Part shown: positions 8,707-17,612 of the stretch, piece after piece
Layout of the letters: each line of letters opens with the position of its first letter
Numbering within the stretch: position 1 is the first letter of the stretch
Assembly (NCBI GenBank): GCA_009360885.1
Contig: SPEL01000001.1
Span: 1-64,000, forward strand
Source: Sphingobium sp.
GTDB taxonomy: Bacteria > Pseudomonadota > Alphaproteobacteria > Sphingomonadales > Sphingomonadaceae
Length of the DNA: 64,000 nt
Direction: 5' to 3'
The notes under the pieces: generated by a model
Databases searched by the model: none
What the model saw: only the letters and a program-made list of their open reading frames with translations
What the model was told of the DNA's origin: nothing
Position numbers and translations under genes: made by a program

Positions 8707-9258
8707 CTAGGCGCGCCATGGCAGCATCCTGCGCAACGTATTGTCCTTCATGACATAGTGATGGACGAGTGCGGCGAAGGCATGGATGCCGATGAGATAA
8801 TAGCCAAAGCTTCCTACCGCTTCGTGCAATTCCTTGATCTGGCCAGCGACATCTCTGTCCTCTCCCATAAGCGGAGGAAGGGCGAGGCCGAAGAATGGGA
8901 TTGGCTTTCCCGAAGCACTCAGAACCAGCCAGCCGGCTATGGGCATGCAAATCATGAACAGATACAATGCCAGATGCACGGAGCGCGCCAGGAAGTTCTG
9001 CCATGCCTTTGGTTCGGGCGTGATCCGAGGCGTCGTCCCCGCAACGCGCGCGATCACACGGATAACGACCAAGGCCAGGACTGCCAGGCCCAGCATGAAA
9101 TGCCACGCCTTCATTCCTTCCCGGATGTCGCTCCCCTTGGGATAGTATCCGCGTAGCTCGATGCAGGCGTAAACAGCCGCAATCAACAGCAACATCAGCC
9201 AATGCAGCGCGATGCTCAGGCCGCCATACCGTTCGAGTTTCAGGCGTCCGCTCATCAT
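8707..9258 (-). CDS. Cytochrome b561 family di-heme membrane protein
   Basis: A 183-residue four-helix membrane protein. Likely heme-ligating histidines lie in the pattern ALHW (helix 1), WHFMLG (helix 2) and LHEAVGSFGYYLIGIHAF with HHYVMKDN at the end (helices 3-4), as in bacterial b561 proteins that carry electrons between quinol and periplasmic acceptors or superoxide. The ATG at 9258 is preceded by GGTGGAG at suitable distance; the longer frame upstream has no family character. The pairing with a Fe/Mn transporter in the island is suggestive of oxidative or metal stress, but the role is inferred. Confidence 0.85.
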   Translation of the reverse strand: MMSGRLKLERYGGLSIALHWLMLLLIAAVYACIELRGYYPKGSDIREGMKAWHFMLGLAVLALVVIRVIARVAGTTPRITPEPKAWQNFLARSVHLALYLFMICMPIAGWLVLSASGKPIPFFGLALPPLMGEDRDVAGQIKELHEAVGSFGYYLIGIHAFAALVHHYVMKDNTLRRMLPWRA

Positions 9259-10386
9259 TACTGCTCCACCTCTGACATCGCCTCGGTCCAGTCCAAGGTT
9301 TGAGGGAACACACGTCCCATCCGGCAAGTGATTGACTCTAAATTAATATTCCAGCGCCTCTTCCTGATCCAGTGATGATTCACCTGCGAGTTTCGGCCTG
9401 AGGCCATCAGGCTCGCCGATCATTGGCCTGATCGACCGTATCGCTACTATCAGCCTTGCCGGTTACATGGCGAACCTGACCGCATCCTGACGATGAAACA
9501 GGACTCCACATTTCCGAAAGACGTTAGATCGCGTCTGAAAGCTGCCATGATACAGGTGGCCTGCCAGGAGTGTGGAGCAGGTAGGTGTCAGAGGCGAGGA
9601 ACTCGCTCGGCAAGTCCCAACATGATGGCAGCCAGCACGCCTGATCGAGGTCGATGGTCCCTCCCGGGTTTGCATACTCTCCAGGTTGCGGCAGTTCGGA
9701 TCGCTATCTCTAGCGAGTTACAACAAAGGCGCTGTTGCGAACCCAAGGCCGCCAATATTGCAAGTGGACGGTTGTAAAAGAGAAGTCGGCCCATCGGTCG
9801 CGCAATGTCATTTCGGCCGATACGAGACCAGTGGACAGTTGGCATTTGTGATGGTATAGGCAATCTGCGTTAACCGAATATAGGCGTAAGTTCAATACCT
9901 TGCCACGGTAACTTGGTGCCCGTAGGGGTCACCATCCCGGTGATTTTATCCTTTACCATCATCATGTTATGGCCCAACACCGGCGCGCTGTGATAGTGTC
10001 TGGCCGATCTGGCCTTTACCAATCTTGCCAAAGATGCGTTAGCCAGATGCTCATGATCTGCCGCAGCGGTGCCAATTGTTGCCCGGGCATCCCCCTTCCA
10101 ATTTGCTGACCGTCTTGCTTGCTGGGGAATCTCGCTCTCCGTCAAAGGCTGCGCCATGGGCTTTTCTTAGCCCATGCATGGCGCAATTCTCCTCAAGGGG
10201 ACGGAGGAAAAATCGCGGCATAGAGGGGCGGTTTGGACAGCATATCCTTATGGGATGAATTCTGGCTGGTAATGCTGGCTGTAGATTTTGATTGTTTGGG
10301 GCGGAATGGAATTTCCTGCGCTGTTTTCGTTAGATTGCTTGGGTGCCGTCCTTGTATCGTTGTGCGGCACGGCGTAGAAGCAAGGC
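9259..10386. other. Gene-poor boundary between the metal island and the core chromosome
   Basis: About 1.1 kb with no convincing gene. Base composition changes within it, from GC-rich on the left to the moderate GC of the chromosome on the right. It holds a 14-mer (GGCGCTGTTGCGAA, 9728-9741) that differs in two positions from IS26-type ends, one unrecognised minus-strand ORF (9870-10157), an imperfect hairpin at 10151-10184 (GCGCCATGGGCT against AGCCCATGCATGGCGC), and the pepN upstream region. I read it as the worn junction of an integration event. Confidence 0.5.
9870..10157 (-). CDS. Hypothetical protein, possibly a gene remnant
   Basis: A 95-codon frame from an ATG at 10157, not recognised. 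It is basic and His-rich in the middle (KARSARHYH, GHNMMMVKDK) with no signal peptide or membrane helix. Codon use is of the moderate-GC chromosomal kind, unlike the genes to its left, so it may be what remains of a chromosomal gene cut by the island insertion. The start codon lies inside the 10151-10184 hairpin and no ribosome binding site is obvious. It may be non-coding. Confidence 0.22.
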   Translation of the reverse strand: MAQPLTESEIPQQARRSANWKGDARATIGTAAADHEHLANASLARLVKARSARHYHSAPVLGHNMMMVKDKITGMVTPTGTKLPWQGIELTPIFG

Positions 10387-13017
10387 ATGACTGATGCCCA
10401 TAGCATAGCGGATGCCGAAACAGGCTCTGCCGCCGCCGCCTCTACGCCCTCCATCATTCGGCGGGAGGATTATCGCGCTCCGGACTGGCTGGTGCCGGAA
10501 GTTGCGCTTGATTTTGATCTTGATGCTGCGCGCACCATCGTGACTGCCCGGTTGACGGTAACATGTAATGGCGATCATGGGCGTCCGCTGGTTCTGACCG
10601 GTGAAGAGCTGGAACTATTGGATGTGCAGGTTGATGGCGCTTCCCTAGACCCGGCCTTGTGGCCGCAGGGAAATGGCCCGCTGATTATTGCTCTGTCTGG
10701 CGAACAGCATGTGGTTGAAACGAAGGTCGCCATTGCCCCGGCACGCAACAGCCAGCTTATGGGCCTTTATGCCAGCGGTGGTTTGCTCTGCACCCAATGT
10801 GAGGCGGAAGGCTTTCGCCGGATCACTTATTTCCCGGATCGGCCCGATGTGCTGTCGCGTTACACTGTGCGGATGCAGGCCGATAAGACGCTCTATCCGG
10901 TGTTGCTCTCTAATGGTGACCCCATCGCCAGCGGGGAAGGTGACAATGGCCGCCATTGGGCGCAGTGGAATGACCCCTTCCCCAAACCCAGCTATTTATT
11001 CGCGCTGGTAGCGGGTGATCTCGCCTGCAATGCCGATAGCTTTACGACGGTTAGCGGGCGCGAGGTGAAGCTCGGCATCTGGGTACGGGAAGCTGATCTG
11101 CCGCGTACCGACCATGCGATGACGGCGCTCAAGAACAGCATGGCTTGGGATGAACGCACCTATGGCCGCGAATATGATCTTGATGTGTTCAACATCGTCG
11201 CGGTTGCTGATTTCAACTTTGGCGCGATGGAGAATAAGGGCCTCAATATCTTCAACAGCCGTTATATATTGGTGGACCCGGAAACGGCCACCGATATGGA
11301 TTATGATGCGGTCGAAGGCGTGGTGGCCCATGAATATTTCCACAACTGGTCGGGCAACCGCGTCACGTGCCGTGATTGGTTTCAGCTATCGTTGAAGGAA
11401 GGGCTGACGGTTTACCGGGACCAGTCTTTCTCCGCCGATATGGGCAGTCATGCGGTGAAACGCATAGAGGATGTGCGGATATTGCGCGCAGGGCAATTCC
11501 CGGAGGATGCCGGACCGCTCGCCCATCCGGTGCGCCCGGAATCCTATATGGAAATCAGCAATTTCTATACCGCGACCATTTATAATAAGGGTGCCGAAGT
11601 CATCCGTATGATGGCCCTGATGCTGGGGGCGGAGCGTTACCGTAAGGGGACGGACCTCTATTTTGCGCGCCATGATGGGCAGGCCGTCACCTGCGAGGAT
11701 TTTGTAAAGGCGATGGAGGAAGGCGGCGAGGTTGATTTTTCTCAGTTCCGTCTCTGGTATTCGCAGGCTGGCACGCCGCAGGTTGAGGCGCAGATGGAGC
11801 ATGACCCGGCGGCTCGTCGTGCGACGTTGACCTTACGCCAAAGCGTGCCGGATACGCCGGGGCAGGCCGGTAAGCAGCCGATGGTCATCCCGCTGCGCAC
11901 AGCCCTTTTTGACCGGCAAACGGGTGAACATGCCGATGAACAATTGCTGATGCTGACGGAAGGCGAGCAGAGCTTTACCTTCGAAGGGGTGAATAGCGCG
12001 CCGGTACTGTCGATCAATCGTGGCTTTTCCGCGCCTGTCATTGTGAATGCTCCGCGTAGCGCCGATGAGCTGGCGTTTCTGTCGGCCCATGATGATGATC
12101 CCTTCGCTCGATATGAAGCGATGCAGCAACTGATGGTCAATGCGCTTATCAGTGCTGTTGGAACCGGCACGCTGGAAAGCGGTGCGGTGATAGAGGCCGT
12201 ACGGGCGAGCGCGATGGATATGGCGTTGGATGATGCCTTTCTGGCTGAAGCGCTGCGTCTGCCTGGGGAGGCATATATTGGCGACCAGATGGTGGTGGTG
12301 GACCCGCGGGCCATTCACTCCGCGCGCGAGGAATTGCAGGCGGCCATCGGCCTGTCTCTGGAACCGATATGGCGCGACCTGCACGGGCGGACCTCTCGCC
12401 GTGCCTTTACATTATCGGCGGAGGATAAAGGCGCGCGTAAATTACGCAACGTGGCGTTGTCTTACATCGCGGCCTCGGGCGCGGCAGATGCCAACTGGCT
12501 GGCCCGGAGCCAATATGAAAATGCCCATAATATGACAGAGCGGCAGGGCGCATTTGCTGTGCTAGTGAACCGCGAAAGCCCGGAGCGTCAGCAGGTCATT
12601 GCAGATTTTTATGATCGTTATCATAAGGATGCACTGGTGCTGGATAAATGGTTCCAGACACAGGCGCTTTCTTTCCACCCGGATGTGGTGGAAAATGTCC
12701 GGGTGCTGGCGGCCCATAAGGATTTTACCCTGACCAACCCAAATCGTGTTCGGTCGCTATATGGGGCCTTCGCGGCGAACCAATGGGCATTTCATAGCGG
12801 CGAGGGCGAGGGCTATCGTCTGCTGGCGGACCTCATCCTTGCGCTTGACCCTATCAACCCGCAGACAGCCGCGCGAATGGTGCCTCCTCTGGGGCGTTGG
12901 CGGCGGTTCGATGCTCAGCGCAGCGAGCGGATGCGTGAGGAACTGATGCGGATCGTCGCAAAGCCCGGTCTGTCGAAGGATGTGACGGAGCAGGTGAGCA
13001 AGAGTCTGGCTGGCTGA
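10387..13017 (+). CDS. pepN: Aminopeptidase N (M1 family zinc metallopeptidase)
   Basis: An 876-residue cytosolic enzyme that removes N-terminal residues from peptides in protein turnover. It has the M1 exopeptidase motif GAMEN at about residue 279 and the zinc site HEYFH at about residue 315, followed by the third ligand Glu in LKEGLTVYRDQ. The N-terminal beta-domain, catalytic domain and long C-terminal alpha-solenoid add up to the length of E. coli type PepN (DUF3458 C-terminal domain). It is the first clearly core gene after the metal island. ybaK follows after 23 nt on the same strand. Confidence 0.95.
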   Translation: MTDAHSIADAETGSAAAASTPSIIRREDYRAPDWLVPEVALDFDLDAARTIVTARLTVTCNGDHGRPLVLTGEELELLDVQVDGASLDPALWPQGNGPLIIALSGEQHVVETKVAIAPARNSQLMGLYASGGLLCTQCEAEGFRRITYFPDRPDVLSRYTVRMQADKTLYPVLLSNGDPIASGEGDNGRHWAQWNDPFPKPSYLFALVAGDLACNADSFTTVSGREVKLGIWVREADLPRTDHAMTALKNSMAWDERTYGREYDLDVFNIVAVADFNFGAMENKGLNIFNSRYILVDPETATDMDYDAVEGVVAHEYFHNWSGNRVTCRDWFQLSLKEGLTVYRDQSFSADMGSHAVKRIEDVRILRAGQFPEDAGPLAHPVRPESYMEISNFYTATIYNKGAEVIRMMALMLGAERYRKGTDLYFARHDGQAVTCEDFVKAMEEGGEVDFSQFRLWYSQAGTPQVEAQMEHDPAARRATLTLRQSVPDTPGQAGKQPMVIPLRTALFDRQTGEHADEQLLMLTEGEQSFTFEGVNSAPVLSINRGFSAPVIVNAPRSADELAFLSAHDDDPFARYEAMQQLMVNALISAVGTGTLESGAVIEAVRASAMDMALDDAFLAEALRLPGEAYIGDQMVVVDPRAIHSAREELQAAIGLSLEPIWRDLHGRTSRRAFTLSAEDKGARKLRNVALSYIAASGAADANWLARSQYENAHNMTERQGAFAVLVNRESPERQQVIADFYDRYHKDALVLDKWFQTQALSFHPDVVENVRVLAAHKDFTLTNPNRVRSLYGAFAANQWAFHSGEGEGYRLLADLILALDPINPQTAARMVPPLGRWRRFDAQRSERMREELMRIVAKPGLSKDVTEQVSKSLAG

Positions 13018-13040
13018 CCGAAGCGATATGGTGACCCGAC

Positions 13041-13526
13041 ATGAGTAAAGCGGCCAATACGCCCGCCACGCTTCAGCTCAGCCGCGCAGGCAAGGCGTTC
13101 ATCCTGCACCCTTATGATTATGCCGCCGGGGACGATCATCATAAAGGGGTGAGCGCCGCCCATGCGCTGGGGCAGGCGGAGGAAAGCGTGTTCAAAACGC
13201 TGATGGTGGAGATTGATGGGCGGCCCGCCTGCGCGATCATCCCGGTGGCGCAGTCGCTTTCGATGAAGAAAGTCGCGGCCCATTTCGGTGCTAAAACCGC
13301 GGTGATGATGGCACCGGATAAAGCCGAGCGGCTGACCGGATATAGGGTGGGTGGCATCAGCCCTTTCGGCCAGAAACGGGCCTGCCCGACGGTGCTGGAT
13401 GCGCAGGCGCAGGGGCAGGCGGCGATTTTTATCAATGCCGGAAAGCGCGGCCTGTTGCTGGAAATCGCGCCGGAGGATGCCGCGTCCGCCCTCCAAGCAG
13501 AGATGGTGAATATTTGCGCTGATTAG
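13041..13526 (+). CDS. ybaK: Cys-tRNA(Pro) deacylase, YbaK/EbsC family
   Basis: A 161-residue single-domain protein of the YbaK/ProX editing family, which hydrolyses cysteine wrongly attached to tRNA(Pro). Family segments are visible: VFKTLMVEIDGRPACAIIPV, LSMKKVAAHFGAK, and GYRVGGISPFGQKR with the GxxSP-type loop. The length matches E. coli YbaK. It sits 23 nt after pepN and is probably co-transcribed. A hairpin at 13566-13605 lies downstream. Confidence 0.9.
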   Translation: MSKAANTPATLQLSRAGKAFILHPYDYAAGDDHHKGVSAAHALGQAEESVFKTLMVEIDGRPACAIIPVAQSLSMKKVAAHFGAKTAVMMAPDKAERLTGYRVGGISPFGQKRACPTVLDAQAQGQAAIFINAGKRGLLLEIAPEDAASALQAEMVNICAD

Positions 13527-13857
13527 CTGCGGAAGACCGGGCAGTCTTTAGCGTTAAGCCCCGTTAGAGCGGTTTTCGATCATTTTTAATTGGCTGAACC
13601 GCTCTATGTGGTTGGGTTTTACCGCAATGTAGCGGCGCTGAACTGCGTTTCTTAACCAGAAGAAGAGGGCCATCTGCCTAGAAATCGCTGTAATTTAGTG
13701 GCCGTGCCTGAACCTAATTTGTTTCACAACACGGATGGATTGGATCGTCAAAGTGCTTATCCGGGCTGTGGCTTTGTGTTGCGCGCATTCCACCCCGTAA
13801 ACGAGCCATCCTGCTAGGGTCATGCCCCTAAACAGATTGGCTGCAATTACTCTATCC
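13527..13857. other. Intergenic region with a hairpin and a short palindrome
   Basis: A 331-nt gap between convergent genes. It holds an inverted repeat AGAGCGGTT / AACCGCTCT (13566-13605, 22-base loop) that may end ybaK transcripts, and at 13814-13831 a copy (CTAGGGTCATGCCCCTAA) of the short palindrome also found at 36553, 39333 and 41672. No coding frame is supported. Confidence 0.5.
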
Positions 13858-14505
13858 TCAGCCAGCCTTTACCCATGCGGCAACCTCGGCTGCAACCTGA
13901 TTGGCTGCACGGTTGATTGGGTCTGCTACGCGGTCTGCCTTGATGGTTGATACCGGCACCCGCGCGGTGAAACGCCGTCGCTGGGCAGCGTTTGTCTCGG
14001 CCTCCGTCAGCGTGGCGTCATAGGTGACGACGGCTTCTTTGCTCTGTGCATCAATGCCGAAATCGATGAGATCACCAGTCAGGCGTTGCTTTGGATGCAG
14101 GCCATATTGCCCGTCATCAATCACGAAACGAGCGCCATCTGCCGTGATGGTTTCATTCAACAGGCGCAGGAACATATCCCGCGGTGCATCGGTCCACTGC
14201 GCGTCCTTTACATAGGCAACGGTGGTGGCATCGACTTGCACTGGCACGCGGGTATTAGCGAGCTTGCGCGGCACATCGGGGATGGCGATGACAATGGGGG
14301 GCAGGCCCTGGCTGGTGATGTTCTGTCCAGCGGTGATCGCCTTGTCCGTTGTGATGGTCAGCAATTGCGGAGGAGCTTTAGCACCGATGCTGACGCAGCC
14401 GCCAAGGGCTAAGCCCATTGCCAGCAGGTTCGTCAGGATCAAGCCTGTGTGTTTGCGACCTGTGCGGTTTAGCCTCATATGATTGGGGCCTGTACGGTTT
14501 GACAT
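13858..14505 (-). CDS. ABC-type transport auxiliary lipoprotein (PqiC/LbpC-like)
   Basis: A 215-residue lipoprotein with lipobox LALGGC at about residues 32-37, matching the ABC_trans_aux family, whose members work with MCE-domain lipid transporters in the periplasm. The ATG at 14505 is supported by AGGAG 8 nt upstream. It is the last gene of the mlaE-mlaF-mlaD run, 12 nt after mlaD. In this operon type it takes the place of a soluble MlaC shuttle. The N-terminus before the signal sequence contains NRTG twice, probably a small internal duplication. Confidence 0.8.
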   Translation of the reverse strand: MSNRTGPNHMRLNRTGRKHTGLILTNLLAMGLALGGCVSIGAKAPPQLLTITTDKAITAGQNITSQGLPPIVIAIPDVPRKLANTRVPVQVDATTVAYVKDAQWTDAPRDMFLRLLNETITADGARFVIDDGQYGLHPKQRLTGDLIDFGIDAQSKEAVVTYDATLTEAETNAAQRRRFTARVPVSTIKADRVADPINRAANQVAAEVAAWVKAG

Positions 14506-14517
14506 GGCGGTCGCTCC

Positions 14518-15480
14518 TTATCTCTTATAATCCGGCAGGGGGGGATCACCCAGCAGTGACCCTGCTCCCTGTTGATCTATTTTTTCCGAAACAGCCTTCA
14601 GGCTACGGGACATTTGCCGCAAATCACGGACCAGCAGGTTCATTTCCGGCATAGTATCGCGGGAGAAAGCCCGCACGCCCGGTTGTGCCTCAGTAATGGT
14701 TTTATCAAGGGCATTCAGGCTGTTATTGGCGGATTGTATCGTACTGCGCAGGTCTTTGAGCAGCGGTTTACCCTCGTCATTCAACAGGCCATTGGTGGTT
14801 TCCACCATCTTACCGATTTCCTCGGCGGCTTGTCCTGCCTTCTGAATGGTGATGCGTGTTTCTGCCAGCGTCGCGGCAATTTCCGGTCCGCGTGCGGAAA
14901 GGGAGGCCGTCAGCGATTCCACATTGCGTAAAATCCCGGCAAGGCTCGCCTGATTTTTATCATTGAGCAGCTCAGTCAACCGTTCTGTCAGGGTCGTCAA
15001 CCGTTCCAGCAACTGCGGCGCATTATTCAGGAGTTCACCCAAGGCACCCGGTTTGGTCGGGATGACCGGCACGCCGTCGGGGCAGACGGATTCACGGTTT
15101 TCTTCCGGGCAGATGATCGGTGGGGCACCCTTCATCGCGCCATCCAGCACAATTTCCGAAACGCCGGTAAAGCCAACGCCCTGAATGGTGGCAGTGGTCC
15201 CCTGCACAATCGGTGTTCCGCGCTTTACGGTAATGCGCACACGGACGAAATTAGGGTCACGCCGCCATAATTCGATATGTTTTACCTGCCCGGATGGCAC
15301 GCCGGAGTAGGAAACGCCGGAGCCTTTGGCCAGACCGGTGACAGATTGTTTGAAGAAAATATCATATTCCTCATCCTCACCATCGGACAGGCGCGAAAAC
15401 CAGAAGGCCGCGACAATCACCGCCAGCAAAAGGGCCAGCACCACGCTGCCTACCAGCACATGATTGGATCGTGTTTCCAT
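14518..15480 (-). CDS. mlaD: MlaD-like MCE-domain lipid transport protein
   Basis: A 320-residue inner-membrane protein: one N-terminal membrane helix (about residues 8-28), a single MCE domain (about 40-120, with GVPSGQVKHIELW and ATIQGVGFTGVSEI), then a long alpha-helical tail with heptad-like repeats (LLERLTTLTERLTELL). MCE proteins form hexameric rings that carry phospholipids between the membranes. Upstream are an MlaF-like ATPase and an MlaE-like permease; its start follows the mlaF stop immediately. Confidence 0.88.
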   Translation of the reverse strand: METRSNHVLVGSVVLALLLAVIVAAFWFSRLSDGEDEEYDIFFKQSVTGLAKGSGVSYSGVPSGQVKHIELWRRDPNFVRVRITVKRGTPIVQGTTATIQGVGFTGVSEIVLDGAMKGAPPIICPEENRESVCPDGVPVIPTKPGALGELLNNAPQLLERLTTLTERLTELLNDKNQASLAGILRNVESLTASLSARGPEIAATLAETRITIQKAGQAAEEIGKMVETTNGLLNDEGKPLLKDLRSTIQSANNSLNALDKTITEAQPGVRAFSRDTMPEMNLLVRDLRQMSRSLKAVSEKIDQQGAGSLLGDPPLPDYKR

Positions 15481-16353
15481 CTAGTCCTTATCCTTTCCGG
15501 CAGTGTCTGCGCCGTCTGCCTTATGGGAAATTTCCTGTTCAATGACCTTGCGGGATGATGTCGCCGCACGGCCCCGTGGGCCGTTAAAATATTCCTGAAT
15601 CCAAGGATGTTCTGTCGCCAGTAGTTCGTCAATAGTGCCTACGGCAATGACCTTTTTATCGGCCAGCACGGCAACGCGGTCACAAATAGCGTACAGCGTA
15701 TCGAGGTCATGGGTAATCAGAAAGACGGTAAGCCCCAATGTTTGCTGAAGCTGCCGGGTTTGTTCATCAAAGGCCGCTGCCCCAATCGGGTCCAGCCCGG
15801 CGGTGGGTTCGTCGAGGAACAACAGGTCCGGGTCGATGGCGAGGGCGCGGGCAAGGCCGGCACGTTTCTTCATGCCGCCCGATAATTCGGATGGGAATTT
15901 GGGGCCAGCCTCAGGCGGCAGGCCAGTCATACGGATTTTATAGGCCGCGATTTCATTGCGCAATTGTGGGCCGATTTGCGGGTAAAATTCCCGCAGCGGC
16001 ACCTCGATATTTTCAGCAACTGTTAATGTGGAAAATAGCGCGCCGCCCTGAAACAGCACACCCCAGCGTTTGCGTAAAGCCTGCACATCTTCGTCACTGC
16101 GGCCAATAGTAGGCTCACCAAATACATTGATCTCACCATCAACGGGCGGTTGCAGGCCAATGATAGAACGCATCAGCACTGATTTACCAGTACCAGAGCC
16201 GCCGACCACACCCAATATCTCCCCCCGGCGCACGTCCAGATCGAGATTTTCATGCACGATTTGCGTGCCAAAGGCATTTTTGAGGCCGCGCACCGAGATG
16301 GCGATATCGCCATCATGGGGGTGATGAGACTGGGAAGGGGGTGCGGCGGTCAT
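15481..16353 (-). CDS. mlaF: MlaF-like ABC transporter ATP-binding protein
   Basis: A 290-residue ATPase with Walker A GGSGTGKS, Q-loop (LFQGGALF), signature LSGGMKKRAGLARAL, Walker B LLFLDEPTAGLDP and switch His (LITHD). It powers the MlaE permease in retrograde or anterograde phospholipid transport. The start at 16353 overlaps the mlaE TGA by 4 nt (ATGA); an ATG 15 nt upstream at 16368 is possible. A C-terminal extension of about 40 residues after the ABC domain is rich in charged residues and is not recognised. Confidence 0.9.
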   Translation of the reverse strand: MTAAPPSQSHHPHDGDIAISVRGLKNAFGTQIVHENLDLDVRRGEILGVVGGSGTGKSVLMRSIIGLQPPVDGEINVFGEPTIGRSDEDVQALRKRWGVLFQGGALFSTLTVAENIEVPLREFYPQIGPQLRNEIAAYKIRMTGLPPEAGPKFPSELSGGMKKRAGLARALAIDPDLLFLDEPTAGLDPIGAAAFDEQTRQLQQTLGLTVFLITHDLDTLYAICDRVAVLADKKVIAVGTIDELLATEHPWIQEYFNGPRGRAATSSRKVIEQEISHKADGADTAGKDKD

Positions 16354-17471
16354 GTCCAGCCGATCCATGTAAACAGCACCGCAAAAATGGCATCTAATAC
16401 GATGACCACAAAAATCGCCTGCACCACGGCAGATGTGGTGCGCAGACCGACTTCATCAGCATTGGCCTTGACCTGAAGGCCCTGATAACAGCCCGTCATG
16501 CCGATGATGAGGCCGAATACCGGCGCCTTGATAAGGCCAATCCACAGATCGTGCAGTGGAACGACTTCACGCAATCTCTGGAAAAAAGTAATCGGTGGAA
16601 TATCGAGTGATACGGCGCATAAAAATGCCCCGCCCAATATGGTGAGGATAGACGCGTAAAACCCCAGAAGCGGCATTAATATGACTGTCGCCAATATGCG
16701 CGGCATGATGAGGGCCTCCATCGGTGATACGCCAATGGTGCGCATTGCGTCGATTTCTTCGGTCAGCTTCATCGTACCGATTTGCGCGGCAAAGGCCGAC
16801 CCGGATCTGCCCGCCACCATGATAGCAGTCATCAGAACGCCCAGTTCGCGGAAGGTGAGGCGACCTACAAGATTGACCGTCAATACTTCCATGCCAAAGG
16901 CGCGAAGCTGCACCGCGCCTTGTTGTGCAATCACGATCCCGATGAGGAAACTCATCAGGCCAATAATGCCCAGCGCCGAAACACCGACCACCTCAAAGCG
17001 CTGAACCACCGCGTTCCACCGCATGCGGGAAGGGTGGCGGATTAAATCCCATGTGGAGATGACAGTGGCACCCAGAAAGCCGACCAGCCCCATCAATGTC
17101 TGCCCGGAGATGACGGTTGCTTCGCCAATCTGGCCCAGAACACGTTGCCATGAGGGGACTGCAGCCACCGGATTCTGGTGCAACCCATCTTCTGATCCGG
17201 CCTGTACGGCAGCAATCAGCCGGTTTGCATCTTCACCCCCGCCGGTAATCGGGCAATTCCATCTAATGGATTGGCGATGGACTATCCATGCGCCAATCGT
17301 ATCAATGTGGTGAATGTCGCTGATGTCTATTGCGCTGACCGGGCCATCTATCGCGTCAAGCTCATGCGGCAGATTGCCAAGTCGGCTGATGGCGAGCGCA
17401 CCGGACAGGCGCAGCATAGTGCCGTCCTGTCCATCATCATCCAGAAAATAGTGCGCTTGTTCAGTCATCAA
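16350..17471 (-). CDS. mlaE: MlaE-like ABC transporter permease with N-terminal STAS-like domain
   Basis: A 373-residue protein in which the first about 110 residues are soluble and STAS-like (AIDISDIHHIDTIGAW), and the rest is an MlaE permease with five or six membrane helices and the conserved GSAFAAQIGTMKLTEEIDAM segment. In E. coli the STAS protein MlaB is separate; here it is fused, as in many MCE systems outside enterobacteria. First gene of the mlaE-F-D-lipoprotein operon, divergent from the HAD gene with about 140 nt between. Confidence 0.9.
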   Translation of the reverse strand: MMTEQAHYFLDDDGQDGTMLRLSGALAISRLGNLPHELDAIDGPVSAIDISDIHHIDTIGAWIVHRQSIRWNCPITGGGEDANRLIAAVQAGSEDGLHQNPVAAVPSWQRVLGQIGEATVISGQTLMGLVGFLGATVISTWDLIRHPSRMRWNAVVQRFEVVGVSALGIIGLMSFLIGIVIAQQGAVQLRAFGMEVLTVNLVGRLTFRELGVLMTAIMVAGRSGSAFAAQIGTMKLTEEIDAMRTIGVSPMEALIMPRILATVILMPLLGFYASILTILGGAFLCAVSLDIPPITFFQRLREVVPLHDLWIGLIKAPVFGLIIGMTGCYQGLQVKANADEVGLRTTSAVVQAIFVVIVLDAIFAVLFTWIGWT

Positions 17472-17612
17472 TGCCGGTTTGTGGTCGATTATCGGTTGAA
17501 CGGCAAGCCGAAACAGCCCATCCGTCGCATTCCTATAGGAAAAGCATCTCGCATTTCACCCAAATATGTCGGCGATGTGTGAAGATAGTGTAGAGAAAGT
17601 GCGAAGAATACG

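Noticed and set aside
9463-9863. Several 60-95 codon frames in the boundary region
   Set aside because: No ribosome binding sites, unusual composition and mutual overlap; no family resemblance found.
17472-17612. TTGAAC and TATAGG as a promoter of the HAD gene
   Set aside because: The spacer is about 32 nt, far from the usual 16-18.
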